A stretch of DNA of 64,000 nt from assembly GCA_020465985.1 (NCBI GenBank), contig JAANYP010001187.1, positions 248,001-312,000 of the forward strand. Reading direction: 5' to 3'. The position numbers and the translations under genes are program-made. Source of the DNA: Centrapalus pauciflorus. Taxonomy: Eukaryota > Streptophyta > Magnoliopsida > Asterales > Asteraceae. The notes below the pieces were generated by a model, which was not told where the DNA came from, did no database searches, and saw only the letters and a program-made list of their open reading frames with translations. Each line of letters opens with the position of its first letter. The first letter of the stretch is position 1. This document shows, piece by piece, positions 46,376 to 58,575 of this stretch.

Positions 46376-48006
46376 ACAGAAAACAGAAACAATCCTTTTT
46401 CATTGATTTATATATATATATCAGAAAACAGAATGTGTGTGTATGCATGTAGCAACTTTTCTATTTCTTTATTTTGACTTGCATGAAATTAGTAAAAAGT
46501 ATGAGTGCAGTGTGTGTACTTTGGTATGTGTGTGTGTACTGTAAGTTACAACAGAAAACAACACAATAGCCTTTCATTTTCTTTTTGAATTGCATAAAAA
46601 GAATATGTGATCATTTAAATAATTAAACATCCAAACATGTGTTTATATATTCAATAGATGCAAGACTCATAATTTATAACACATGTCCATGAAAAATGAC
46701 ATAAATACTTATATGTCATTCAAATCATTTAAACCATATTTCATATACGACAAATATAGCTATTGAACCTTGAAAGAAAGATTCTAATGACATCAATGAA
46801 CATATGATCAAAATATAAGATTTTGAGATCAAAGATCAACGAATAAATCTTAAGCATAAATGATGAACACTGAATAAATTATTCAGATGATATAAAGACT
46901 AATAAATATTAGGACTGATATTTATAACAGATTGAGCAGTGAGCAAGATGACGAGCATCTGAAAGTCTGACATAAGTCAGATAGTGGTTCTAATCCACTA
47001 CAGATGGTGAGCAACAGAGCCAGAGCCAGAAAGTACAATTAATCAGTAACAGTGAGTTGTAGATTTCAATTTAACTGCATATTATGTGAATTGAGACTTT
47101 CGTTGCATGATTCTGATTTATTTGATATTCTGATCTTGAGCTTCTTGATATATTGTCATAGTATATTTACTATGATTCGTTGAGCTGAGTATTTCTTCTT
47201 CTAGATTTGATTCTTTGACGAGTCATTTGATTGTTAAGCTTAACACCATCACTATTGCTCAGTGTTGGTTTAATGTTAGGCTTATGATGTGCTGATTTAC
47301 GTGATGAAAGCACAGAGGGTAGCTAGAGCTGAGCATTCCGATGATATCCATATAGAGCTTTTACTGGTAGCTAGCCCAGTACGTGGCTGATCCCCACTAA
47401 TGATGCGTGTGTATGGATTATCATCATCCGAGCATTCCTTATGAATTTGTCTAAAAGTCTCAAGAGCAACAACAGTTTTTATAACTGGGAGCTGAGCAAA
47501 AGTCGCGTATCAAAAGAGCATTAATTGGCCAACGACCCTTCGAGATTGAGCTGTGCATGAGCCTAGTGCAATGCATATAGAGCTGAGCCGTGCATGAGCC
47601 GAGTGCAGTGCATGTGCTTCCGCGTTCATAATTGCATGTTAAATGTGAAATTCTACATTCTCACTAAGCAATTAAGCTTACCCCGTTGTTGCATTATTTT
47701 TCAGGTAAAGGCAAAGGATTGGTTGGACCTAGTTCATAGGTCAGGACTCTGAAAGAGCTTGAAGTGCATTAGAACCTGTTTCAACACTTTGGTATTGTCA
47801 GATGAAAGAGCTTTGGGGTTCGGGTCTAGTTTATATTATGAGATTTGATGTAATAGTCTAGATGTTTGTACCTTGCTACTTAAAATTGTCTCTGATTGTA
47901 ATTAACTTTTATTCCGCAACTGTTAATTTTATCTTAGTTTCCTGATTGATATTGCATTGCTACTGGGCCTTGACTTGAGACCTTTGAGAAATCAGAGGGT
48001 CTCACA

Positions 48007-48874
48007 GAGTTGCTTGAGGTTGTGGTTCTTCCGATCTTCCCAATCCTAAGAATGCTCTGTTCAGTGTGTCATCAGTCTCTGCTGGTGACGACGTTTCTCC
48101 GGTGAAAAACGCTGTAGCAGTCTTCAGATCAGCTGTGGCTGAGGGTTTTGTTGATTTTCCAAAATACATTGCTGGATTCTGGACTTGTTCGTAATCCGTT
48201 TCTGCCTTCAGTAGCTCGAAGTGATACGCTCGCAACGTTCCCACAATATCTTCCAAAGATTGGGTATAATACTTGTCCTCATTAAGCTTTATCATTGCCA
48301 CATACATAGCCCATTTGGCTGGTAAGGCATCAAGAAGCTTATTGTTCTTCTCAGTGTCATTATACTCAATCCTGTGACTTTCAAGCTCCGTCAATAGATG
48401 ATAGAATCGGGTGATGGTATCATCCAACTGTTAATCCTTCAACGCCTTGAAAATTGCAAATTGTTGTTTCAACAGCTCCATACGCTTTCTACGAACCCTA
48501 GGATTACCCTCACACCTCTTTTCTAGTGACTCCCAAAGTTCCTTAGATGTCTTTTGAGTCCTAAATGTGTGTAGTATATCCTGAGGCAACGCCATTCGAA
48601 TTATCGAGAAAGCTCTGTTCTCGGCTTCATACAGTTTCTTATCATCCTCCTTCATCATTTGGTATGATAAGACTCTCTGACGGCCTTCAACTTCAGAAAT
48701 TGGTGGAATGTAACCTTCGTCAATACATACCCACATGCGCATATCATTGAAACGCACAAAATCGGCAAACCGATCTTTCCACCAATAATAATCCTCGAGT
48801 TTCATCAGCTTAGGCGGAGTGTTTGCCTTACCGACCTCATGATCCATTTCCAGAAACTTTTGAAGATTTGACAT
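48007..48874 (-). pseudogene. gag: Copia gag N-terminal part (gag2), cut by the Gypsy LTR
   Basis: The minus-strand frame from ATG 48874 is open to the LTR edge except for one in-frame TAA at 48431-48433. Motifs such as DYYWWKDRFADFV, KELWESLEKRCEGNPRVR and ITRFYHLLTELESH mark the UBN2-type Copia capsid. It is clearly homologous to gag1 (56367). The leader and PBS upstream are in place, and LTR2 is its 5' LTR. The zinc knuckle and pol are absent, removed or displaced at 48007 where the plus-strand Gypsy LTR begins. Confidence 0.8.
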
Positions 48875-49521
48875 TGTTTCAAAAGTAATTGAATTGAACT
48901 TAATAAATTTAATTCGAAACTAATTTAAATTAATTCTTTCGAATCTAGGTAGATTCGAATATAATTTAGTTTAAATTTATTTGGGATTAAATTCGATTAA
49001 GTTTTGTAATTCAATTAGGTTCGAAATTGATGACAGATTCGAAAGTCTCCAAACTCGAAGGTCTAGGCAAACTCGAACACTCAGTAAACTCGAATCACCC
49101 TATTCGACTATAGACTAAACTCGAAGCAGACTCGAATGACAGCAAACTCGAGACCCTAATCGACTTTAGCACAAACTCGAATTAGATTCGAAACACTCTG
49201 TATCAAACTCGAAAGGAGCGGATTTGGTTAGACTCGAGACTAAGTGAAACCCTAATTACTCCTAATAGATTCGAGCGCCGCAAACTCGAAAAACGGCTAA
49301 TACTTTGATTTCTTAACGTTTTGCAGATTAAATCAATATTTTTACAACGAAAAATATTGATTTCGATCAAAAACGTGAAAAACACAAAGTATTTCCCGGA
49401 TGACAATTTGCTAAGCTCGAAGAACACGAAAAACGCGAAGATGAGTGAAAAACCGTCCAAAAGCGTTAAGAAACCTAGTATATATCTTGATGAACACGAA
49501 GAACACCAAGAACACCCCGTA
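48875..49521 (-). other. Leader of the gag2 element with TTCGA-word array
   Basis: Between ~48930 and 49285 the words ACTCGAA and GATTCGAA recur every ~15-30 bases. No coding potential is seen beyond short ORFs. Confidence 0.65.
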
Positions 49522-49535
49522 GTCTCTGATACCAC
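49522..49535 (-). other. Primer binding site of the gag2 element
   Basis: The minus strand reads AGTGGTATCAGAGA two bases after LTR2: initiator-Met type with a mismatch at its end. Confidence 0.8.
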
Positions 49536-49536
49536 T

Positions 49537-50190
49537 TGTAAGGTCTACCTAACACAGATCTATCTAGACGCGGAACCGTCAACGAGTGCGGAATCCTCGT
49601 TAATGGGTAGACGGTAACAACACTCACCAGAAACACGGAGACTATCAGAAGCTGCACGAACTACACAAGCACGCACCTACGAACTGATTCTCTCCGAAAC
49701 AACACTAACACTGATGATAAACTCGAAATCGCTTAATGCTTAATCACTCTCGAATTCTGCAAAAAGTCTGATAATATTTCGAGACTACCCCTAATTATAG
49801 AGGCTAATTCGAGTCTGTCATGGGCCAAACTCGAATCCAGCCTAAGGCCCATTCGAGTTTGTCCCATCTGACATTCTCGAATCTGCCTAAGAGGTCACAT
49901 TCGAATCTGTCTAAGTGACTCATTCGAATCTGATCAGATTTGAATCCTAGTCCTTAGAGATTTCGAATTTACCTTTCACATAATTGACTAAGTATTGAAA
50001 CTTATGTTTTTACCTTATGATTGATTTTATCTTTGATCTTCATGTTTGAACTTCTTGTAAAACGTTAGATTAAGTTCAAACATACAAACAATAATAAATA
50101 TCAAACACATATAAACATATATATCAAACACTTGCTAAAACACAATGTTGGATCACTTAGACTGCTATCGTCACAGAGGGTGTACCAACA
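49537..50190 (-). repeat. LTR2: Sirevirus-like LTR shared by two units, 654 bp
   Basis: Minus strand: TGTTGGTACACCCTCTG to AGGTAGACCTTACA. On its downstream side it is followed by a PBS and gag2 (acting as 5' LTR). On its upstream side it is joined two bases after the RNase H stop of another unit (acting as 3' LTR). CATTCGAATCTG words recur at 49800-49970. The conserved inverted repeat is at 50041-50084. Confidence 0.85.
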
Positions 50191-50192
50191 GG

Positions 50193-53100
50193 TTACTCCT
50201 GATTACGCATTCCATTAAGTTGGACTAACAACTCAAAGCGTGATTTATTCAATGTTTTTGTGAAAAGATCCGCATTGTTTTTCTCAGCACAGTCATGAAT
50301 AAAGTGATGTCTTATGTCTATGTGCTTAGTCTTACGGTGCTTAACTGGATTATTAGTTATGGCAATAGTGGACTGATTGTCTATCCTAATGGGAGTTTGA
50401 GTATAAGTCAAACTGTAATCCCGTAATTGTTGTTTAATCCACGGTTAACCTGTGAACAACAACTACCAGCAGCTACATACTCGGCCTCGCACGTTCATAC
50501 GGCTACCAAAGTCTATTTCTTGCATTGCCAGGACACCAATCTCCCTCCAACGAACTGACAAGCACCCGTTGTTGACTTTTTGTTCAAGCTACACCATCCA
50601 TAGTCTGAATCCGTGTAAGCTTCAATTCCAGATCTCCATCAGCATGATACCAAAGTCCCAGCTTCGGTTTCGACTTCAGGTATCTCAGAATCTGCTTCAC
50701 AGCTTTCATGTGCATCTCCTTCGGGTTAGCTTGAAACCTGGCACAAATACAACCAACAAACATTATATCAGGTCGAGAAGCAGTTAAACACATGAGTGAC
50801 CCGATCATGGCCTGATATAGGGTCGGATCCACATCAATATCACTATCTGTACCCAGTCCGAGATTATGATTGACTTGAATAAGAGTACTGAAGTGTGCCG
50901 TAAGCTTTGTTCCTTCCATCCCGAAGCGCTATAAAATATCATAGACATACTTATCTGATGAATAAACATTCCCTCCTTTCGTTGTTTAACTTGTAAACAA
51001 AGAAAGAAGTTCAGCTCTCCCATTGCACTCATCTCGAACTTAGACTTCATAACCATCTCAAAATCCTTGCACATTTGTTCATTAGACGACCCAAAGATGA
51101 TATCATCGACGTAAACTTGTACTAGTATAAAGTCTTCAGCTTTCCTCTGAACGAATAGTGTACTATCTATTCTTCCTGTATCAAACCCATTGTCTAAGAG
51201 GCGAGTAGACAGTGTCTCGTACCACACTCTAGGATCCTGATGTAATCCATACAGAGCCTTATCAAGTCGATACACTCTGCCAGGATACTTTGGCTCAATA
51301 AACCCTGGCGGTTGCTCGACATACACTAAGTCCTTCACTATTCCGTACAAGAAGGCACTCTTGAAGTCTAGTTGATATACTTTGAACCCTTTGAAGGACG
51401 CGAACACTAGAAACAGTTGAATAGCCTCAAGCCTCACCACTAGTACAAACACTTCGTTATAGTCTATCCCTTCTTCCTGGATAAACCCTTTGACCATGAG
51501 TCTTGCCTTGTTACGAGTAACTATGCCCCGATCGTCCCGTTTGAACTTAAAGACCCATTTGGTCCCTATAGCAACTTGTCCTCGAGGCAAAGGCACTAAA
51601 TCCCACAATTCAAGCTTTCTGAACTGTAAAAGTTCCTCTTGCATAGCTTTAACCCAAGAATTATTTTTTTAGAGACAGTTGTACATTCTTTGGCTCTACT
51701 TGTGAAAGGAAACACGAGTATAAACACATGTGAAATTCCTCGAAGTCGTTGATCATCGATAACAGCACCGTGTTACTATTCACACTACTCCTAGTTCTCA
51801 CATCGGCATTCAGATTTCCTATGATGTCTTCTATCGGATGATCCTTATTTATCCTCGATGTTTCGATTGCATCGACCTGAAGATTATCTTCCAAATTTGA
51901 TCCTATTTCGCCTAAAGGAGGTGTAACTTCAAATTGAACAGTCTCCTCTCGATCACTGTCTTTTGAAGCTGAATTGTTTGTCTGATTTTCATCCGTAGGC
52001 AACAAAGGCTCTTGATTTGTTGGGGACCCGTCTACTGTCGATGTAGTCTTAGATGTCGTGGGAATGCTCGAATTTGGAAATACTCTACCATCTTTGTTAA
52101 GATTTAAATAGGAGAAGTCGTGTTCCACAGTACTCGCATTTCCACTAAATGGAATGTTAACACAAAGTCATAATCAAATAACCATTCTGGACCGGTTTGG
52201 GGTTCATGTGAATAAATTGTGACATCAATGTTAAACACAATTTCAACCGTACTAGTAGTTTTATTAAAAACCCTCTAGTTTGGCGAGTTTGGGACATAAC
52301 CTAGGAAGTATCCTTCGTCAGCCTTCTTATCAAACTTAGGTTGATGTTTCATTTTTAATAAAGTACAAGGTACCACAAACGGTTCAAAACCAGTTAAATT
52401 TGGTGGTATTTTATTCAGAACTTCATAACAGATTTTGTTCAGTGATTTAACAGTAAGGACTCTGTTTAAAACATGACAAGCCGTATTCACTGCCTCCCCC
52501 CAAAACATGGTAGGAAGCTTTGAATCAGAGAGCATAGTCCTTGTTGCTTCAATCAAAGTCATGTTATTACGTTTTGCCACCCCATTTTGTTTGTGGCTCA
52601 TAAGGTGCATTAAATTGATGCACTATGACTTTAGTTAGGCAGTATACACCAATTGCGGCATTTTTAAACTCTGTTCCCTTATCAATCCTGATACGTGTTA
52701 CCCTTTTCCTGTATAAGTTCTCGACTTGGTCAAAGAACTCAATCAGCGTGCCTGCTATCTCGTCCTTTGTACCTAGAAAGAAAACCCAAGAGAAACCTGA
52801 GTAATCATCAGTAATAACTAAACAGAACCAACTACCACCTATACTCCATTTGTTGATTGGACCGAAGAGATCCATATGCAACAAATCGATGGTGGAAGTG
52901 ATTGAGTTCTGAGTCTTCGGTTTGTGTGACTTCTTATGTTGTTTTCCCTTTTTGCACGGTACACACTTATCCTCAAACTGAAAACTCTTCAGTGGAACAC
53001 CTTGCACAAGGCCATTTTTCGTGATGAAGTTCATCTTCCATAGGTGCAAGTATGCCATATGTCTGTGTCACAGCAGGATTCGGACTCTAAAGATTTTGAT

Positions 53101-53490
53101 AATAGACAAATAGTTCCCGTCAATGAATCTGCTACATTCATGTCCATCATGTATAGGTCATTCACCCTTGGGGCTCTCATCCTAATCCACACTTCAGGTA
53201 TGTTGAATCCCAACTTTAGCACTAACGCTTATTTTTCAGTAAAGATGACTGAATTTCACTTATCACATATCTGAGATACACTAATGAGATTGTGATCAAG
53301 TTTATCTACATGGTAGACTTGATCAAGAGTGATCGTCCCATTAGTGACTACTCCTGTTCCAATGATGTTTCCTCCTTTATTCCCATCAAATGATACAAAC
53401 CCTTTGTTCCCACTCTTGAAGTCCGTCGGTAGACTTCATTCTCCAGTCATGTGATGAGAGCAACCACTATCTATGAACCATTTGTTATTA
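50193..53490 (-). pseudogene. pol: Copia pol of the right-hand unit, decayed
   Basis: Motifs in order on the minus strand: protease FIDSGCSHHMTG (~53470); GAG-pre-integrase end CVPCKKGKQHKK (~52960); integrase HMDLFGPIN (~52875), IDKGTEF (~52680) and NGVAKRNN (~52590); an acidic linker (52128-51661); RT WDLVPLPRGQVAIGTKW (~51590), DFKSAFLYG and catalytic YVDDIIFGS (~51100); RNase H pieces (SRPDIMFVGCICARFQ ~50780 and IRIDNQSTIAITNNP ~50395). Many stops and frame changes occur. Several conserved residues are replaced, for example LCLQVKQ and LVVRLEA in RT. The RNase H stop is two bases from LTR2, so this unit has no third ORF and almost no polypurine tract. Confidence 0.85.
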
Positions 53491-56367
53491 AGACCTGTAG
53501 TTAACTCCTACACATGAAAGAAAAAGAGTTAGTTATCACTGGGAACCCAACCCGTAACTGACCTAGTGATACCATTCTCGTCCACATACTTGAACTCTTT
53601 GAAATACCCATCTCTCCTTTCAGGTGACTTGGGTTTTTGATTAAGAACCTATTGTGGAGCTGAGTGATTAATGTTCACTCTTGGCCTTTAGGTTGACATT
53701 TGCTGTGGAGCCCTAGAATAATTTCTATTATAGTGCATTTCATTGTTATATCTCTGGGCTTTTCCTGTTGTCTGATGTCTGTTAGGGGTATGTGACCTAA
53801 CTGGAGTGTAACTCCTCTTAGGTGTAGTACTCCTAAGGACTGGTTGAGGTCCAGACCTAGATTGACTAGGGACTCTATTCGGTGAATTTGTCCTAAGTCC
53901 ATCATTCTGTCTGACTGACACCGGTATTTGCTTAACACCTACATGTGGTGTTGCATTCAAGTTCTTCTCAGTGTTTTGAGAACTACTTGAACTTGCAATA
54001 CTAGGCACCGATTTTAAGGATGGTTGTTCTGGTTTCCCTACGGTCGGTGTAGACTCTACTTTCTTATAGGGACAACTAGAAGCAACGCGACCTTTCTTAT
54101 GACATCTAATACAATACATTTTGTCAATAGCCTTCTTATAGGTACCCTTTGACTTAGGAGAATCACTAGTGTCTTGTTCTTTTGTTTCAACTACAGTGTT
54201 TACAACCTTTTGGTTATTATCACTCACAGTTTTTGCCTCTTCTAGTTTTGTGTCACTAGTAGCCTGCACAAACTAAATAGTTTTCTTAACCTTAGGGGTT
54301 GCTGTTGACACCTTAAATGTTGATGTCTTTTCAGTCTTAGTTATAGTTTCTTCCTCTGATTCAACCGTTTCTGTGGTCTTATCCTGTGGTAGAGGCACAT
54401 AGTTATTATTGAATGATGGAGGACTTTCCTGATATACTAGGCCCACTTGTTTCTTAGAGTGTCTCTGAGCGTCTAAGATTTTGCCTAGATTCAGGGATGA
54501 GTTCATAAACTTTTCAAGTTTACTATTTGACTCTGCAACTACAACCCTAGCCTCAGCTAATTCTTTATCTTTTAAGGAGATCTGTTTGGTCCTGGCCTCT
54601 ATGTGCTCAAAAATTAGCTCATTCCTATCACACTGTTCACTCAGTTTGTCTTTTAGAGCTACGACATCTTGAGCATCGGCTTTCATCTTATCCCTAAGAT
54701 CTTCTTTAATATCTAACAAGCTAGCATTTTCTGATTTTAAGGATTGGATTTGAGCTGTCATGGTTACATGTGTTTCTAGCACTAGGTTCAATCTATCATT
54801 TAACGTAGCACATAAAATACATAAATCATGAAACATAGAAATGTTAAGAGATACCTTTTTGCGATCTGATTCCATGTTGGCCATTTGAGCCGCAAACTCC
54901 AGAGTGGTCTGCTCCTCAGATTTTTCCAACATCAAAGAATTTGAATCGGACTGCTGGGTCTGCTTCAGCTCTTTCATGGGTCTCAGTTACCTCAGCCATA
55001 AAAGCTCTGGCATTTGACTCAGGATGAGTACTCAAATCATATGTACCATCTAGCTGTCTGATAGAAGATACATTCGTTAACAGACCAGCTATTGCTGCTT
55101 GATTCCCTGAACTACCCAAATTTTGTTTTCCCTGATTCTGATCTGATAGTTCTAACCTTTAGTCTCTGACATTCTCTAGCAAAATGTCTCAACCATTGAC
55201 AGTTGTAACATTTTACCTTTGACTTATCAAATCCAACATTATTGCTCATACTTAGATTTCTACCCATTCTCTTCATAAACCTTTTAACCCTCTGCGTTAC
55301 CATGGCCAGTTGTAATCGTAGGTCCATCTGCGCTTAGTCGTCCGGATCTACCTGATCGTAATCCTCTTCCCACAGAGCTGGATCATTGATTTTACCTTGA
55401 ACGCAGTTTCCATATGCTGTTACAAACGAAGCTAGGAGATTTAGATGCTCCTCAGCGGATTTAGCACTCATAGGCATCTTGGTATAACCTTGAGAAGTTG
55501 ATCCTGAGTGATGTGGCTTATCTTCCGGTTTAGAAAACCCTACGAATGCTCTACTACCAGCTTCTTTAGCTTCAATTGGTATTTCGTCTTCTCCAGAAAA
55601 GAACGCAGTAGCCCCCTACTTCAATTCACTAGAAGTTAATGACTTTGATTTCCCAAAGTATATTTCAGGATCCTGAACTTGTTCAAACTGTCTGTCCTTT
55701 TCCTGTAACTTAAAGTTGTAGGCTCTCAAAGTCACAATGGCTTCTTCAAGAGTTAGAGTTTCAGAATTTTCTTCATCATGCTTTATGAGTGCAGTGTACA
55801 TCTCCCACTTTGCTGGTAAAGTATCTAGAACCTCTCTATCTTTTCTGTTTCTTGATACTCTACACCGTGGTTACAAAGTTCAGTCAATAGATGGTAGAAC
55901 CTTGTGCTTATATCGTCCAAGGTCTCATTCTTCAGCCTTTTAAAGATCGCAAATTGCTGCTTTAACGGTTCTGTTCTCCCCTTTCTAACCCTAGGATTTC
56001 CCTTACACCTCTTCTCTAGAGCTTCCCAGAGCTCTTTAGAAGTTCCATTATTTCTGAAAGTGTGCAGAATTTCTAAAGGGTGTGCCATTCTAATTGATGA
56101 TATAGCTTGATTCTCAGCCTCATAAATCTTTTTGTCATCATCTTTCATATGTTGATACGTCAAGACTTTTAATCTGCCCTCAAGCTCTTGCGTTGGGGGA
56201 ACATAACCTTCGTCTATGCATATCCACATACAGATATAGTTATATCTTGCGAAGTGTGCAAATCTGTCCTTCCACCAGTAATTGTCTTCTGACTTCATCA
56301 GCTAGGGTGGTGAGTTGGATTTGTCTACTTCATGGTCCATTTCCAAAAACTTATGCAAATTTGACAT
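53491..56367 (-). pseudogene. gag: Copia gag of the right-hand unit (gag1), decayed
   Basis: The start is at ATG 56367 (MSNLHKFLEMDHEV), closely parallel to gag2. A TAG follows after ~21 codons. The capsid region (NYWWKDRFAHFARY, KELWEALEKRCKGNPRVR, FYHLLTELCNHG) runs to ~55825, then frames change several times. The first zinc knuckle CYNCQWLRHFAREC (~55200) is intact. A long coiled-coil segment (54977-54273) and a second cysteine motif CIRCHKKGRVASSC (~54110), with Arg where His is expected, follow. Ser/Pro/Arg-rich sequence leads to the protease. The layout of knuckle, coiled coil and second knuckle matches element A and supports Sirevirus-type affiliation. Confidence 0.8.
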
Positions 56368-57011
56368 TCTTTCAAACTTTTTTGTTCACGAACTTAACTT
56401 ATTTAATTTTTTAAAATAAATTTGAAATAAAACTTACGGACTTAATTTAGTTCGTATATTTTTAAGTTCAAAATTGTTTTCTAAATTAAATTCGTTTTAA
56501 GTTAAGTTCGAGATGAGCATGTTCAAAGGACTTCAAGTTTGAGAAATCCTAATTCTTCTGACAAATTCGAATCAGTTAAATTCGATAAACAAGTTCGAAC
56601 CAAATCAAGTTCGAGAAACCCTAACACCAATTTCGAGATCTGACAAGTTTGAACCAAATCAACTTCGAATCTCGGACAAATTCTAAGAAAAATCAAGTTC
56701 AAAGCTCTGACAAGTTCGTGCAGGAGTGTGTCTAACAAGTTCGAGGAACCCTAAAACACCCTTTAAGTTCGTGCGCCGCAAGTTCGAGAAACGGCCACAA
56801 ATTCGACTTTTTTCAATTTTTTAGATTAAATCAACGTGTTTAGGTTAAAAAACAATGATTTCAACTGAAAATATGAACTAAGATGAATTTTTGCTAATAA
56901 ACTTGCTCGTAGAACTCTGAAAACTTCGAAAATACCTGATTTATCCGATAAAATGCAAAGAAACCTTATGAATGTTCAACCAAACGTGAAAAACACAATG
57001 AACAATCACGA
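56368..57011 (-). other. Leader of the gag1 element with AAGTTCGA-word array
   Basis: From ~56455 to 56790 the words AAGTTCGA and CAAGTTCG recur at 15-40-base spacing. The rest is AT-rich. Confidence 0.6.
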
Positions 57012-57025
57012 TGGCTCTGATACCA
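57012..57025 (-). other. Primer binding site of the gag1 element
   Basis: The minus strand reads TGGTATCAGAGCCA two bases from LTR1. Confidence 0.9.
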
Positions 57026-57027
57026 CT

Positions 57028-57605
57028 TGTAAGGTCATCACTTGTACAGATCGGATCTAGGCGCGACGTCGTCCAACGAGTCCGGAATCCTTGTTAGACG
57101 CTTAACGAAATGATCACGCACGGAACACGAAGACCAACACGATGGTAGCCGATCTAATAAAGGACCCCACACGGTGTGTTGCTCCAAGAATCTCTCTGAA
57201 AACCTTTCTAGCTCGTACTTGCACAATACTCGCTCTGAAAATTGTATATTCCAAAGATTAATAATAAAACTGATTAAGTTCTAATTATAATTAGTTAAAT
57301 TCGTTTAGGCCCAGGCCCACAAACTTAATTAAGTTCAATCCCAACACCCTACGAACTAAGCTCAACTATGTTCGTCTGGGATGACTTAAGTTCGTGGATT
57401 TAGCCTTAGAACTTATCTTTACATCTTAGAACTTATCTCCACATTCTAGAACTTAACTTCACATTCTAGAACTTAAGTTGCAGATGTAGATTTCATACAC
57501 AATCATGAACTAACACACATGACTGGTATTCATAAATCCTCATCTATTACATTTGACTATCTATTACAAATCTGGACTGCTATCGTCACACCGGGTTTAC
57601 CAACA
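57028..57605 (-). repeat. LTR1: 5' LTR of the right-hand Sirevirus-like unit, 578 bp
   Basis: Minus strand: TGTTGGTAAACCCGG to GATGACCTTACA. It shares with LTR2 and LTR3 the start GTGACGATAGCAGTC and the block CAACGAGTCCGGAATCC (57074-57090). It is otherwise clearly diverged from LTR2, so the two are not a simple LTR pair from one insertion. Confidence 0.85.
57409..57488. repeat. Four 20-bp tandem units in LTR1
   Basis: GAACTTATCTCCACATTCTA-type units start at 57409, 57429, 57449 and 57469, an exact 20-base step. Confidence 0.9.
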
Positions 57606-57729
57606 AATATTCTTCATATCTTCTTCAGACTCCTTTCATCCGGGATACCTTTAACTACACCCAATCGCCTTTTTGAAATTCAATAGCTCTGTGACAGCGA
57701 TCGTGAAAGTTGACGCGTGCAAACCACAC

Positions 57730-58070
57730 CTCAGGTTTTAAATTTCTTAATGAACCCAAAGTATAAATTACATAACTGACAGTGTATCAATCGTGTTCAA
57801 TATAGCTTTAAGAATCACCCAGGATTTATCGAACTCAAGGAACGGAATAAAGAATGGAGACTCTAATACTACAACCTAAACCAATATTTAGCTAAAACAC
57901 ACTTCAGGTTTTAAATGTCTAAATGAACCCAAAGTATAAATTACACAACTGGCAGCATACAAATCATGTGCAATATAGCTTTATAAATCACCCAGGATTT
58001 ATTGAACTCAGAGAACAGATTAAAGAATGGAGACTCCAACACTACAACCTAAACCAATATTTAGCTATTT
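57730..58070. repeat. 173-bp tandem duplication
   Basis: Two copies start TCAGGTTTTAAAT at 57731 and 57904. They stay alignable over their length with about 15 differences, ending AACCAATATTTAGCTA. Confidence 0.85.
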
Positions 58071-58472
58071 CAGACGTTTTGAGGAAATTATCAACTAGAG
58101 ACAATAATTAAATTTAATTAACAAAATAACTAAAGAAAACTAAGTAACAAAAGATTAAAAAGTTAATAACTGAAGCAAGCAAGCAAGTAACTACAACTAA
58201 ATTATACGAACCAAACTAACTAATGCAAAATCAAATCAGAACTAACTTAAGCAGTAAAGATATGTGATAAATTAATGTTTACAAAACTCTTATATTTCGA
58301 AAGGGTTACCCACTTGGAATTAGAAAACTATAATTAATTGGCGATGGATTGAATTGACTAACTAAAAACAAATCGGTCGATAACCTATTCTAAATTCAAC
58401 TAAGTGGTTGACGTCTGCAGTTAGCGGACTTAGCTGTAGAAATCTGAGGTCAGAAGAGGTGGACTAAAGGTC

Positions 58473-58575
58473 TGCAGACGTCCACAAACACGGGAAGAGG
58501 TTCGCAGACGCGGGAAGACGTTCGCAGACGATTTCGCAGACACGGGAAGACTTTCGTAGACGCGGGAAGACAGAG
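58473..58575. repeat. GC-rich ~20-bp array
   Basis: TTCGCAGACGCGGGAAGACG recurs at 58501 and 58521 with variants on both sides, in otherwise AT-rich DNA. Confidence 0.8.

Larger units (their letters stand above)
44809..48006 (+). repeat. 3' LTR of the plus-strand Tekay relative, 3.2 kb
   Basis: It starts TGTAACAACCTAAAC directly after the PPT and ends AGAGGGTCTCACA. Segments such as CAGTACGTGGCTGATCCCCA (~47380) match the Tekay-like LTRs, so the families are related. It contains a hairpin array (45459-45976) and TA/GT microsatellites that enlarge it. It abuts gag2 at 48007. Confidence 0.8.

Noticed and set aside
49537..57605. One simple element with LTR1 and LTR2 as its LTR pair
   Set aside because: LTR1 and LTR2 are clearly diverged from each other, and LTR2 is followed by its own PBS and gag2 rather than by a target duplication.
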